Shown one piece after another: positions 34,801 to 45,024 of a stretch of 64,000 nucleotides of DNA (positions are counted from its first letter, which is position 1; each line of letters starts with the position of its first letter). Source of the DNA: Plantago ovata (taxonomy: Eukaryota > Streptophyta > Magnoliopsida > Lamiales > Plantaginaceae); contig CM051457.1 in NCBI GenBank assembly GCA_028274465.1, positions 29,361,313 through 29,425,312 on the forward strand, given 5' to 3'. Made by a program: the position numbers and the translations under genes. A model generated the notes under the pieces. The model was not told the DNA's origin and made no database searches. It saw only the letters and a program-made list of their open reading frames with translations.

Positions 34801-34989
34801 GTAGTAGATGTAAAAGCACCACAGAACCCCAGAGACCAAATAGAGCAAGGTTCCACCAATGTAGTTCCTGAGCCAGCCCTGGAGAAAATGGGGAAGAGGG
34901 GTCCACCAAGATTCCGGCAGCAAGGTGCCCAAAACGATGTCGTTGAACCAGGATGTCTGCTGGACGAATAAATCGAGGGAATCTTCCAT
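31851..34989 (-). CDS. STE1: Delta7-sterol C5(6)-desaturase, three exons
   Basis: This is an endoplasmic reticulum membrane enzyme that introduces the C5-C6 double bond into delta7-sterols, on the path to phytosterols and brassinosteroids. Exons on the minus strand are 34989-34773 (217), 33772-33467 (306) and 32143-31851 (293), bounded by GT-AG sites (AAAG|GTTGC, TGACAG|ATGC, GCTG|GTAAGT, ATTAG|GTCTG). They sum to 816 bases, 271 residues, close to the ~280 of the Arabidopsis STE1/DWF7 protein. The three histidine boxes of the fatty acid hydroxylase superfamily are present: H144xxxH148 (HRELH), H158xxHH162 (HATHH) and H235xxHH239 (HTIHH). Hydrophobic segments lie at about 45-63, 120-141 and 190-212. 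The start MEDSLDLF was chosen because it fits family length. The gene looks intact. Confidence 0.9.
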
Positions 34990-36292
34990 CAGGGCGGAGA
35001 TTCCAGAGCGGGTTGTGGGTTTGGTCGGGAAAGTGAGACAAGAATCGGAGAAGTGAGTGACCTGAAACTGAAACTCAACTCTCTGACGTTTGATGATCTG
35101 GAGAGTGTAGAGGGGACCCCACACACTATGAGTTGTTGGTGTTCACTTGTGACGAATTTGGGAGATTTTTTTCATTTTACGGACAGGGGGGCTTTGGTTT
35201 GGTTTCGTCTGGACTCTCTGGAGCTTAGTTTATTTTAGGCATTATTTATCTGTGTACAGTACGAAATTGTGATTTTTGACTTTGTTAAATCTGGACAAAC
35301 AATATTCCATTGTTGGGACATACCGTCATACAGTAAAATTCAGCTCTGCCACGAATTAATGGCAATTTATTTGTTTTCTTTTTGGGGTTTGGCATTTAAA
35401 AGTAAAATATTTATGGGCTTAATAACAAATTATATCAATTCCAATTTAAACTGTCTCTTTCCATTTAAATTTATTAAGTTTATTAAGTGTTTTCTCCTTC
35501 TCCAACTTATTAATTAAAAAAAAAAAAAAAAATTGAAGGTGCTACTACAAGGTTTAAAATCTAGGAGAGTTTACATATACTACTCCTTCACAACCACTTG
35601 GACACAATTGTTTGGTCAATATCTTTAATACATAAATTACGTTGCATATTTTTTGAGGAACCACCAAAGTCAATTGGTGGTATTAATTGGTTGCCATGCA
35701 CACATAATTGAGAGCATGTATCATGAGCATATTTCAAAAAAAAATTCCAATTTGATGGAATAGTTCGGAGTTTTAAGGAAGAAAGAAAAAGAATATCGAG
35801 GAAGAGCTCACAGTCTCATCAGTTAATCCATGGGCTAATGCAGTTTAATTAGTAGTTTGGACTTTAAATTACTAGTTGTTGTCTTGTTTAAGAATTGAGA
35901 ATCCAGATTGCTCACGTGAGCTGGAGCTGGAGGGGTACCCAAACCCAATTTGATCTGATCCAGCCGAATTTCGACTGGATAGTTTCACAGTCTCACTTCA
36001 CCGGGTCCAATATTAATGCATACTCACGTCATATACACTAATGGATTTATAAAACATTGTCTTGCTCGGTGGAGCTCAATTTCAAAACTCTTTTTAGCTT
36101 TTATCTTTGAAGGAGAAATAATAAAGTCAATTAAAGGAATGGGTGAAAATTATGTTTGGAGTTAAATTTAGGGAAAAATAGATGTATAGAGTAGGGTAAT
36201 ATTTAGGTTTAAGAATAAATGTTTTTTTTGTTTTGTACCGGAATTTGAGGAGAATATGTGGTGGAGGTTTTATTTGTGAATGTAAAATAATA

Positions 36293-36797
36293 CTCTCTCT
36301 GTTCCATATTAAGCTTCCCAAGGTTGAATTTTTTTTGGAACTTTGACCGCAGATTACTCCTACATTACACACTCAAAAAATATAATAAAATTATATTATA
36401 TTATGAAAGAAAATCAAGTACTCCCTCCGTCCCGGTGAGAAGCCTACGTTTGCTTTTTGCACGGTTTTTAATGAGAGATTTTGTTTGATAGTGATTTATT
36501 AATATAGAATGGAATGTGGGTCAATATTTAAATGGTAGTGGTGGGGAAAAGGATTAAATTAAAGTGTGACAATGATTAAAGTAATATAAATGGTATGTGG
36601 GGTACCTTCCAAAAATAGAAACGTAAAGTATTGATTGGGACGGCCCAAAAAGGAATACGTAAAGAAATGAGCAGGACAGATGAGTATATTTTTCTAATAT
36701 AACTCTATTATATACTAATCATGTGTAATATATGAGTAATTTGCGGTCAAAGTTCGAAAAAATCAACTTTAGGAAGTTTATTATGGAACGAAGGGAA
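36293..36797 (+). mobile_element. MITE with ~65-base terminal inverted repeats, carrying a nested MITE
   Basis: The left end begins CTCTCTCTGTTCCATATTAAG and the right end, reverse complemented, reads TTCCCTTCGTTCCATAATAAA. The inverted similarity runs about 65 bases to GACCGCAGATTACTC. TA flanks both ends (36291-36292 and 36798-36799), as expected for Tc1/mariner (Stowaway) elements. The interior is occupied by a second MITE at 36421-36684. Confidence 0.8.
36421..36684 (+). mobile_element. Stowaway-like MITE (family copy 1), nested
   Basis: The element begins CTCCCTCCGTCCCGG and ends GGACAGATGAG, with imperfect inverted ends and TA on both sides. A copy about 93-95% similar lies at 44750-45022. 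It has no coding capacity. Confidence 0.85.
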
Positions 36798-36827
36798 TAG
36801 TAAAAGTAATTGAAAAAAAGAAAGTTA

Positions 36828-36834
<7 letters not shown>

Positions 36835-36871
<37 letters not shown>
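36835..36871. repeat. Poly(A) tract, ~36 bases
   Basis: This is an uninterrupted A run inside the transposon-rich flank, with no adjacent LINE body recognised. Confidence 0.9.
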
Positions 36872-36873
<2 letters not shown>

Positions 36874-37243
36874 CAAAAGACTTTTGGGAGGAATAGTACC
36901 GGGTCTATTTTGAAATTGAGCTCCAAATATAAAACTCAATTAAGAGCATCCAAAAGAGTTTTAGAATTGAGCTTCAAACGTACTCTACTCTGTATACTTG
37001 AGTCGACTTGACCTTGTATCCCTACAGAACTGAAGTAGTAGTCGGATATGAGATGTCTCTCATAGATGGTTGGAATTGTATGTGCAACAAGACTTGTACC
37101 GTGGTTTTCAACTGTAACTCCTCTATTGGTAATATATAAAAAATTTAGTAGTGTTTCTAATTTAGTAGTGTTTCTTTGAAATTGAAGTTGAAAGTTACTA
37201 ACAGAAGCACTTTATGTATGATCTTGATATGCATAAATATGTA

Positions 37244-37504
37244 ATCCCTCCGTCTCACAAAACTTTATCCACTTTCCATTTGTAGGTGTCCCACAAAACT
37301 TTATCCATTTTCTAAAATGGAAGCTACCCCACACATTAAAAACATTATTTTGTGCACTATATTACAACTTTGTCACTACTTTATACTTTAAGAACTCCAT
37401 TTCAATTAAAAAATTAACATACCCCACTAACTTTATACTACTTTATTCTTTCTTCTTAAACTGCGCGCTAACCCTAGTGGGTAATGTTTTGTGAGACGGA
37501 AGAG
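37244..37504 (+). mobile_element. Stowaway-like MITE with CCGTCTCACAAAAC ends
   Basis: The left end TCCCTCCGTCTCACAAAAC is the inverse of the right end GTTTTGTGAGACGGAAGAG. TA occurs at both borders (37242-37243 and 37505-37506). The corresponding site in the second duplication copy (about 58292) lacks the element. Confidence 0.8.
37338..37490 (+). repeat. Left arm of an inverted repeat around a palindrome array
   Basis: The inner and right part of the 37244-37504 MITE reappears in inverted orientation at 37893-38047 with about 80% similarity. Landmarks are TTAACATACCCCACTAAC on this side and GTTTGGTATGTTAATA on the other, and GCGCGCTAACCC against GATTAGCGCGCAA. Confidence 0.75.
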
Positions 37505-37599
37505 TATCCTTTTGATGCATCTTTGTCTTTGTATTGTATTATACACATGTCTATCTTCGTATCTTTGGATTTTTATTCTCTTTATCTACCTAACACCCA

Positions 37600-37865
37600 A
37601 TGTCGGAGCACTGAAAGCTCCGATCTGGAGCTTGCACGCTCCGATCAGGGCATGCAGTTCCAGATCGGAGCAGCAAGCTCCAATGAAGGAGCTTGCTGAT
37701 CCGATCAATGGAGCTAGTTGCTCCGATTCTCCTTGATCGGATATGTGTAAGCTCCGATCAAGGAGCTTGAGCTCTACAACTCCGATCAAGGAGCTGTAAG
37801 CTCCCAAGATCAGAGCTGTAAGCTTCGATCAAGGAGCTTGCAGATTCCAAACTGGGAACTGTATG
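37600..37865. repeat. Array of AGCTCCGATC-type imperfect palindromes, copy 1
   Basis: About a dozen repeats of the form AGCTCCGATCnnGGAGCT occur in direct and inverted order with short spacers. Similar arrays sit at 58296-58445 and 59305-59445. Local GC content is well above that of the surroundings. I do not recognise the family. Confidence 0.8.
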
Positions 37866-37892
37866 GAACACTTGGCTGTAAAAAACGACATA

Positions 37893-38047
37893 CAAACATT
37901 ACCCATTAGGATTAGCGCGCAATTTAATAATAAACAATATAATAAAATAGTATAAAGTTAGTTTGGTATGTTAATATTTTAATTGAAATGGAGTTGTTAA
38001 AGTATAAAATAGTGGCAAAGCTGTAATGTAGTATACAAATAATGTTT
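37893..38047 (-). repeat. Right arm of the inverted repeat
   Basis: This is the inverted partner of 37338-37490, truncated and lacking the CCGTCTCAC terminus. The homologous interval of duplication copy 2 (59855-60045) has unrelated sequence. Confidence 0.75.
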
Positions 38048-38373
38048 TTGGACTGGCGGATGGGCCGTGTTAGGAGGACCCTGCTCTCTTTTTTTGGGCC
38101 GGTTGTATTTTTGGTTTTTTTTTTAAAAAACAAAAAAAATAAATAAAAAAAAAAAATTGTTGTATTTTTGGTTGTAGCAGACTGGCAGCAGTAGTGCCTG
38201 TTTCGAAAATTTCTGGAATTTGATAATGTCTTGTTTTCATTGGTTTCAAACTCGTTGAGCTTGGGGCATATTATGCTATTCTTAATAATAAATTTTTTAT
38301 TCGATTAAAAAACTTAAAGGTATATAATTCTGTAATAGTTTTGAATATATATGTTGAGTTTCCAAAAATTATA

Positions 38374-38614
38374 CTACCTCCCTCCGTTTCATTAATAACT
38401 TTCTAAGGGGACTATTCATCGCGATCTTTGACCACATATAACTATTAAATTATATTAGAGAAAAATATAACAAAAATATATTATGAAATTAAATGAATTA
38501 TATTTTCATAATCAACTTTTAATTTATATTGATACAGTTTAATTTAAAAGTTATACGTGGTCAAAGATTGCGATGAATAGTCACCTTAGAAAATTATTAA
38601 TAAAACGGAGGAAG
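38374..38614 (+). mobile_element. MITE with ~58-base inverted ends, absent from copy 2
   Basis: The left end CTACCTCCCTCCGTTTC ... ATCTTTGACCAC mirrors the right end GTGGTCAAAGAT ... AACGGAGGAAG over nearly 60 bases. TA flanks it at 38372-38373 and 38615-38616. The duplicate locus at 60296 reads ATTATACCTTGG straight through with a single TA, an intact empty site. Confidence 0.9.
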
Positions 38615-38945
38615 TACCTTGGATGCATAAAAAAACAAAGTCTACAAATCTAAAAGTTAATTTTTCAAATAATCCAAAAGTACTATAGTAATATGAATTG
38701 AGGGCGGTGTCAATAAAAAATACAAAATACGTTATTTCTAGTTATTTCTAGTTTCGTAATACTGTACAAGGAGGGAGTAACGTAGGCACAAAAGCTGTGT
38801 AATAAGCGCGTAAAAGAGATGAACATGTGAAAATTCTGAAAAGAAGAAGATCATGAGTATGGGCTGTGGGCAGGACATAATAAATATAATTAAGACGCAA
38901 CGAAATTTTCATTCTTGGAAAAAGTCTTGTGTTTATCACTTCCCA

Positions 38946-39285
38946 GTTCCACCATTGCTCCACCGTTACCGACACCGGAGCTCCGATACCGAAGCTTTAG
39001 CAAAGAAGAAGATGGATGGATCTTATTAAATATTTAATTTTATTTTGTTATATAATTCTATTTAGATTTTTTAAGTCTTTAAATTAATTTTTTGATTGAA
39101 AATATTTATTTTTCTTAAGTCATGTTTGGTTGTAAGGTGTTTAAAGTGTTGGTCAACTCAAATGGACTAAAATGTAATTGATAACACAAGAGAGTCCTTT
39201 ATGAGAAAGGACTTTATAGTGAGCCCTTATAATCAATTTTCTATCTCTCTCTCTCTATATATATGTATACTCACATATATATATA
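38946..39285. other. Short unassigned spacer
   Basis: Segmental duplication homology ends at about 38945. Nothing recognisable follows before the Helitron terminus, apart from a (CT)n/(TA)n tract at 39241-39285. Confidence 0.4.
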
Positions 39286-41498
39286 CTAGGTAATTAACCC
39301 GTCGAGTACCCGACGGGACATAAAAAAGTTGTACGCACACTTGTTACTATATAAATTTGATTGTGCGGAACAACAAATAAAAAAAGATATTGCTCATATG
39401 TGTATTGTTACACAATTGTTTATCTCTCTACTTGGTCTATGTTTATCAAAACCATTACCACACATCAATTCTCTTAACTGAACATCTTATAGTATCCAAA
39501 AACTTAATAGGATGCATTTTTTCATTGAATTAGAATGTCATATGACAATTTAATATCACCCCATTATCATTTTCATTGGCATTGGTACTATTATCAACCT
39601 CCAATAACCATCAGGACTATGCTCTTTCGATATAAATGTCTTTCCTTTGCCCTATAAGCATGGTCATACAATACTCCACCTTTACCATCGAAAAATGTTG
39701 AATTTACAAAATACTTAACATGATGTATTTTTTCATCTTCAAACTTAACACGTACATGCATAATATTCATATGTGTCATAATTAAGACTGTGTGTAATGT
39801 CATCCACATGAATGTCTTTCATTTGCCCCGTGATCATGAACTTGTCATAGATCCCATATTACGTTCACCCTATTTTTCTCAAATGCGTTCCAATATTAGA
39901 TTTCAATTCTCATTCAGCAAAAACCCTTAATCTCTTGAATTTCACATTACGATGAAACCAGTATACACTTATTATGGATAGATAGCCTACATGAATCAAA
40001 CCCATCCACATGGAATTATTAATTTAATTATATGGAACACAATAAAACCCATCCACTATTATAAATTATTTCGGCATGATTATGACTGAGTATAATGTCA
40101 TCCACATGAATGTTTTTCATTTGCCCCGTGACCATGAACTTGTCATAGATCCTATATCACCTTCACTCTATTTTTCTCATATGCGTTCAAATATTGGAGT
40201 TAATAGTCATTCAACAAAACTCCTACAACATATTTGGATTTGGACTATAGAGGCCCATCGACGTTTATAATTGACCTCACATTTGGGTTTCAATTATAGA
40301 GGCCCCGGGTACTGTTCACATTTTGAGAGATCCCTCGTTTTTTTCTCTCATTTTCCCTATCTCTAGGTTTCATCTTTCTCTCTTTATTTCCTACTTTCTC
40401 TCTTCCAATCAATAATCAACATCTCATACTTTCACTCATAATATTCGAATAAAATCTATTTTTGGTACTCCAGAGGGCGCCCGTGTCCAATTTATGTACT
40501 TTATTGTAACACATTGTCAATTTTGATACTTTATTGCCGGAATAAACCCGTTGAGTACGGTCGCTTCAAAAGCAATTAAAATGTATAGCCACATTTCTTT
40601 CATTTCTATTGAGACAAAGTTTGCATAATAGTCTCTCATCGAATATGATTGTTATTCTAATTTATTGTGGAATAGAACCACCGGACATATTTATTATTCT
40701 AAATTATTGTTTAAACTCGTTGAGCACGACCACAATAAAAAGCAATTATGTATAACTATATTTCTTTCATTATTATTGATATAAGATTTTGCAGAATAGT
40801 CATGTTGAGTGCGATTGTTATACTAATTTATTGTGGATTAATAGAACCATCGAACACATCTATCATTCAAGAATTATTGCGGAATAACCTGTTGAGCCCG
40901 ATTGCAAATGAAGAGCAATTAAAACGTGTAACAACGCTTTATATCATTTTATTGATAGAAAGTTTACAAAAGAATGAGATCAAATACGATTGTTATTCTA
41001 ATTTATTGTGTAATAGAACTACCGAAAGACATAATTTATTCTAAATTATCGGAATAACCCCTGAACATGATCGCAATAAAAACTAATTAAAATGTATTGT
41101 GATATTTCTTTAATTTCATGATTATTGATAGAATTTTTATAGAATAGTCCCATCAAATACGATTGTTATTCTAATTTATTGTGTAATAGAACCACCAAAG
41201 ACATCATTTATTCTAAATTATCGGAACAACTCTTTGAATACGATCGCAATAAAAACTAATTAAAACATCTATAGCGATATTTCTTTCATGATTGTTGATA
41301 GAGATTTTGTAGAATAGTCACGTCGAATGCGATTGTTATTATAAATCGTGGAACCATGGAACACATCTGTCATTTTAAGTTTTTGTGAAATAAACCTGTT
41401 GTGAAACGATCGCAAATGAAAAGTATATATGTTTTTTAAAGGACAAATATTTCATGTTGTTTTTAGAATGTGAACTCTGCTTTTATATATTATATAGA
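39286..41498 (-). mobile_element. Helitron, non-autonomous (E1)
   Basis: On the minus strand the 5' end reads A|TCTATATAATATATAAAAGC (41498 leftwards). The 3' end is a hairpin (stem CCCGTCG/CGACGGG at 39298-39317), an 8-base spacer, and CTAG followed by T (39286-39289, host T at 39285). TC start, hairpin, CTAG and insertion between A and T are the Helitron signatures. No RepHel protein is visible. The interior contains a five-unit tandem array (40536-41400) and a second direct repeat (39795-39925 with 40090-40215). Confidence 0.75.
40536..41400 (+). repeat. Tandem array of a ~172-base unit, five copies
   Basis: Each unit contains GATCGCAATAAAAA-CTAATTAAAA, then ATTTCTTTCAT, a TAGAATAGTC block and GATTGTTATTCTAATTTATTG, ending AAATTATnGGAATAA. 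Unit starts are near 40536, 40714, 40886, 41060 and 41231. Copies are roughly 75-85% alike. The array lies wholly inside Helitron E1. Confidence 0.8.
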
Positions 41499-43860
41499 TA
41501 GATATAGATGTGACCTTAAGTTCAAGTAGAGCTGGAGCTCGACCTCCATATGATCTCGCCGCCGAGAAGACTTCAAAACGGAAAAATGGACCGATCTAGG
41601 CAAAAGAAATGAGAAAATTGTAGAGAAGAGGAAAGAAGGGCTCAATAGAATATCAGTTTCAAGAAATAAGATAAGAAGTTTGTAGAAAAGAGGAAAGACG
41701 AAGAAAGGGCGCTGTTACCGTGAATAATCTTCCGACAAAAGTAATACTACTATAATTCATTTATATAGGAAAATAATATAATTACTTTAGATAGTGAATT
41801 AAATTGGATTTTTAATCAAAATAATTTTAGAAAACGGAAAATTACATTCTGGTTACATTTTTCAAACTATATTACATATTAATGATATCAAAATTCTTTC
41901 TTTCACTATTAATGACAAAAAACCAAACATATTACATTCTAGTGATAAAAGCTATAATTTATTTACTAATGAGTTACTTTTGGTGGACGAAACTACCCTT
42001 TTCAATTATTATTAATTATTTATTTAATAATAGGATTAATTGTATTTGACTAATATATTATTTTATTTTATTTATCTATTTTCGGATTTACATATTAGGA
42101 AAATCCCATGATTATAGCTAAGTTGACCATGCTTAATTTGATTTTTATCTTGTTTCATATCAAACGTACAAGGGTTTAGGAAATTCCATAATTATAGGTA
42201 CACCAAATTAATTACTTAAAAACTACTAAATTTAATCTCATTATTATTAAGATTCTCATTCCAGATTCACTTCAACTCCTCTTGGGGCTTTGGCTCTTGA
42301 AATGAATCGTGTATCAAACTTCACTACCAAATAAAACAAAAATCGTGTATCAAAATTCTCAAAACATGTACCTAGCCTATCAAATTAATCACGTATTCTT
42401 ATTTTATACACTCTCCGACAATCATGCGCCTACTCTCACGGGACAAAACATGTACCCGGTACGCATGTATACCAATTAAGAAGTTATGTGCTTTTTGGAA
42501 ACAAATGTTTAATTTCTCTTTTTTGTCTATATAATTTATAAATGCGCCATTGTTGTTGAATCATGTACCATCAATATTGGAAATCCTCACATGCCCCCAT
42601 GAATCAAGATTCAATAATGTTAACTCATGTAGCACACGGAATGTGACAACAAAATTCAGGTATCCGACTACAATTATGTACCCATAAATCATGTACCACT
42701 CTAACTTTTTCATGTGCCAATTATTTACAGGCACAAACATGTACTACAGTTCCGAATATACTTTTTACATATACTAAACTTAAAAATTTATATTTTTGGG
42801 CACAAACATGTACACCGGTTCTGAATTTTTTTTTAACGATAAATATTAACAACGGTTGTGAATATAATTTTTACACATACTAAACTTAAAAGACTATGTA
42901 TTGTATTACACAAATATTGTTAACTCATGCAGCAAACGAAAAGTGACATAAAAAATCATGTATCCGGCTACAATTATGTACCATTGATATTATTAGGCAC
43001 AAACGTGTACTACGTTTCCGAATATACTTTTTACATGTACTAAAAAAAAAAGTGATGTACGGGTATTACGCAAGAACATGTATTACTTGTCCGAATCTAG
43101 CTAAATTTTACATGTACTTCCAAAACATGCAGTATTTACAAGAGCTTGGACCAAAATTTAAGAAGATGCCATGAACAACGTAAAATCTCTAAGGCTCTAA
43201 CAATCATTTCTAGAAGTGAAAATGACACCAACAAATACATGAACAACGTCATCAGTCTTGCTATATTTCAGTAGCTTGCTTCCCTATTTCTCAAAGCCTT
43301 CAACAATGCAAGTTGCTTTAATATTGTTCGGCTTCATTGCGGCTAGCCATGCTACCCACCACTACGTCACCATAATGGATCGAGACTAAATATCGTTATT
43401 GCTATCCTTGGTTCAAGAATCGCCCTTGTTTTCCAAAAAAATTGGATCAATTCATTTGTACCTGTTTTGGGACAAAAGTAAGACATCCATTACAAAATAC
43501 AAAGTTGAATCAAAAGAGGGAAAAAAAAAATGAATAATTATACCAGAGATCGACCCAAGGTGTACCTGATTACATTATGAAACGAGGTAGAGTTAAGCAT
43601 GAAATTGGTACCTGACTTCGCAGAAGAACAACTCACCAATCCGAAATTGGAGGCAGACTGGTCGGACGGGAAGATACTGAACAATGAGAATGGAAGCATA
43701 GCCGAGTGAAATGAATTTGAAAACTAATTAGGAATAATGGTACCTAGCTAATTATAATCTTGAAATTAAAGAATAGATTAATTTGGAAGATTTGGAAGTA
43801 ACGTATGTACAGTACACAAGAATTTGGTACATAATTTCAGTTACCTTTTAATTAATTTTA

Positions 43861-43913
<53 letters not shown>

Positions 43914-44066
43914 GTTATTTTGGGTATAACATATCAAATGTCACTTTTTGAAAACAAGATTTTAAGTGTTATTAAATTGTAATTACTTTGCAAAAACATC
44001 ACCTAAATGTAATTGACCCTTTAGAAAATGCCACGTGGATTGGAGCATTCTGATTGGTTGTTATTT
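41499..44066. other. AT-rich interior of a probable second Helitron
   Basis: No gene is recognised. Diverged direct repeats containing CATGTAC...GGCACAAACATGTAC...CCGAATATACTTTTTACATGTACT occur at about 42720-43110. A (TA)n tract lies at 43866-43909. The right border is a Helitron 5' end (44067-44102), so this is probably the body of that element; its 3' end was not found. Confidence 0.4.
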
Positions 44067-44102
44067 TTAGAATGTGAACTCTGCTTTTATATATTATATA
44101 GA
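44067..44102 (-). mobile_element. Helitron 5' terminus (E2)
   Basis: The minus strand reads A|TCTATATAATATATAAAAGC...GTTCACATTC, identical over about 40 bases to the 5' end of E1 at 41498. It abuts the 3' end of another Helitron (44111), giving a head-to-tail tandem arrangement. Confidence 0.65.
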
Positions 44103-44110
44103 TATATATA

Positions 44111-44560
44111 CTAGAATTTATAGTCACACGCTACGCGTGTGCTACAGTTTCTTTGTAATTGACGAGTATAATGTAAATGTAATTATGTGCAATTGTATTC
44201 ACATTTTTAACAGTCAACAATTTGATATATTCATAGTCAATCTGTTTTATATTAATACAAAATGAATGGAGTACGTATACCGATTAAATATGTAATCTTC
44301 ACATAATAACTTTAAACGTCACAACTGAAAAATTACAAATAAGTAATTAAGTAATTAATTTTAACAGAAACGATATCATTTAAATGTATATAGTTTATCT
44401 AGTCATGCAATGAATAGTTTTGAATTGAAGGATATTAGACATACGAAAAGTATTCCTGCTGTGATGAGTTAAGAACCATCTGAAACATCTTTAGGCTCTC
44501 GAAACAGTGAATTTCAACTTGCACACTCAAAGACACCGCATCATTGAAGCTGGAGAACAG
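44111..44560 (-). mobile_element. Helitron 3' part (E3)
   Basis: CTAG at 44111-44114 (followed on the minus strand by host T) is preceded, after 10 bases, by a hairpin with stem CACACGC/GCGTGTG (44125-44141). The adjacent ~300 bases, with GATGAGTTAAGAACCATC near 44465, match the 3' part of the Helitron at 60345-61246 in inverse orientation. The 5' limit is not determined. Confidence 0.7.
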
Positions 44561-44749
44561 AATCTGAAATATTCAAACATAAACACACTTGCAGTAGTCC
44601 ATCAACCCTGCTTCTTTTTTTTTTATTTTTTTGAAAAAGAAAAAAAAAACACATGTTTGGGATAAAAGTCATGTAGAACCTCATTTTGATTCCGTTAACA
44701 TCCTACTTCCGATATCTCTTCTTTAAATTTGTTTTTTAACTGTTTATTA

Positions 44750-45022
44750 CTCGCTCCGTCCCGGTGAGAAGCCTACGTTTGCTTTTTACACGGTTTTTAA
44801 TGAGAGGTTTTGTTTGATAGTGATTTATTAATATAGAATGGAATGTGGATCAATATTTAAATGGTAGTGGTGGGGAAAATGATTAAATTAAAGTGTGAAT
44901 GTGGTAACAATGATTAAAGTAATATAAATGGTATGTGGGGTACCTTCCAAAAATAAAAACGTAAAGAATTGATTGGGACGACCCAAAAAGGAATACGTAA
45001 AGAAATGGGCGGGACAGATGAG
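44750..45022 (+). mobile_element. Stowaway-like MITE (family copy 2)
   Basis: This is the same element as 36421-36684, with TA on both sides (44748-44749 and 45023-45024). It contains one short extra internal stretch (GAATGTGGTAA near 44900). Confidence 0.87.
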
Positions 45023-45024
45023 TA

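Larger units (their letters stand above)
25330..38945 (+). repeat. Segmental duplication, copy 1
   Basis: Gene C leader, gene C, the 3' flank, the desaturase and flanking sequence to about 38945 correspond in order to 50300-61517. Clear anchors: 31380-32290 with 56490-57410, 35430-36050 with 57460-58050, 36990-37230 with 58050-58290, 38060-38370 with 60045-60300 and 38662-38945 with 61250-61517. Insertions and deletions on either side account for the gaps in the correspondence. Confidence 0.85.

Noticed and set aside
34720-35124. Longer minus-strand ORF around desaturase exon 1
   Set aside because: The upstream residues do not fit the family, and the internal ATG at 34989 gives the right length; the 3' end reads into an intron.
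37600-37865. CRISPR-like array
   Set aside because: The repeats are imperfect palindromes with irregular or no spacers in a plant genome; this is a repeat array, not CRISPR.
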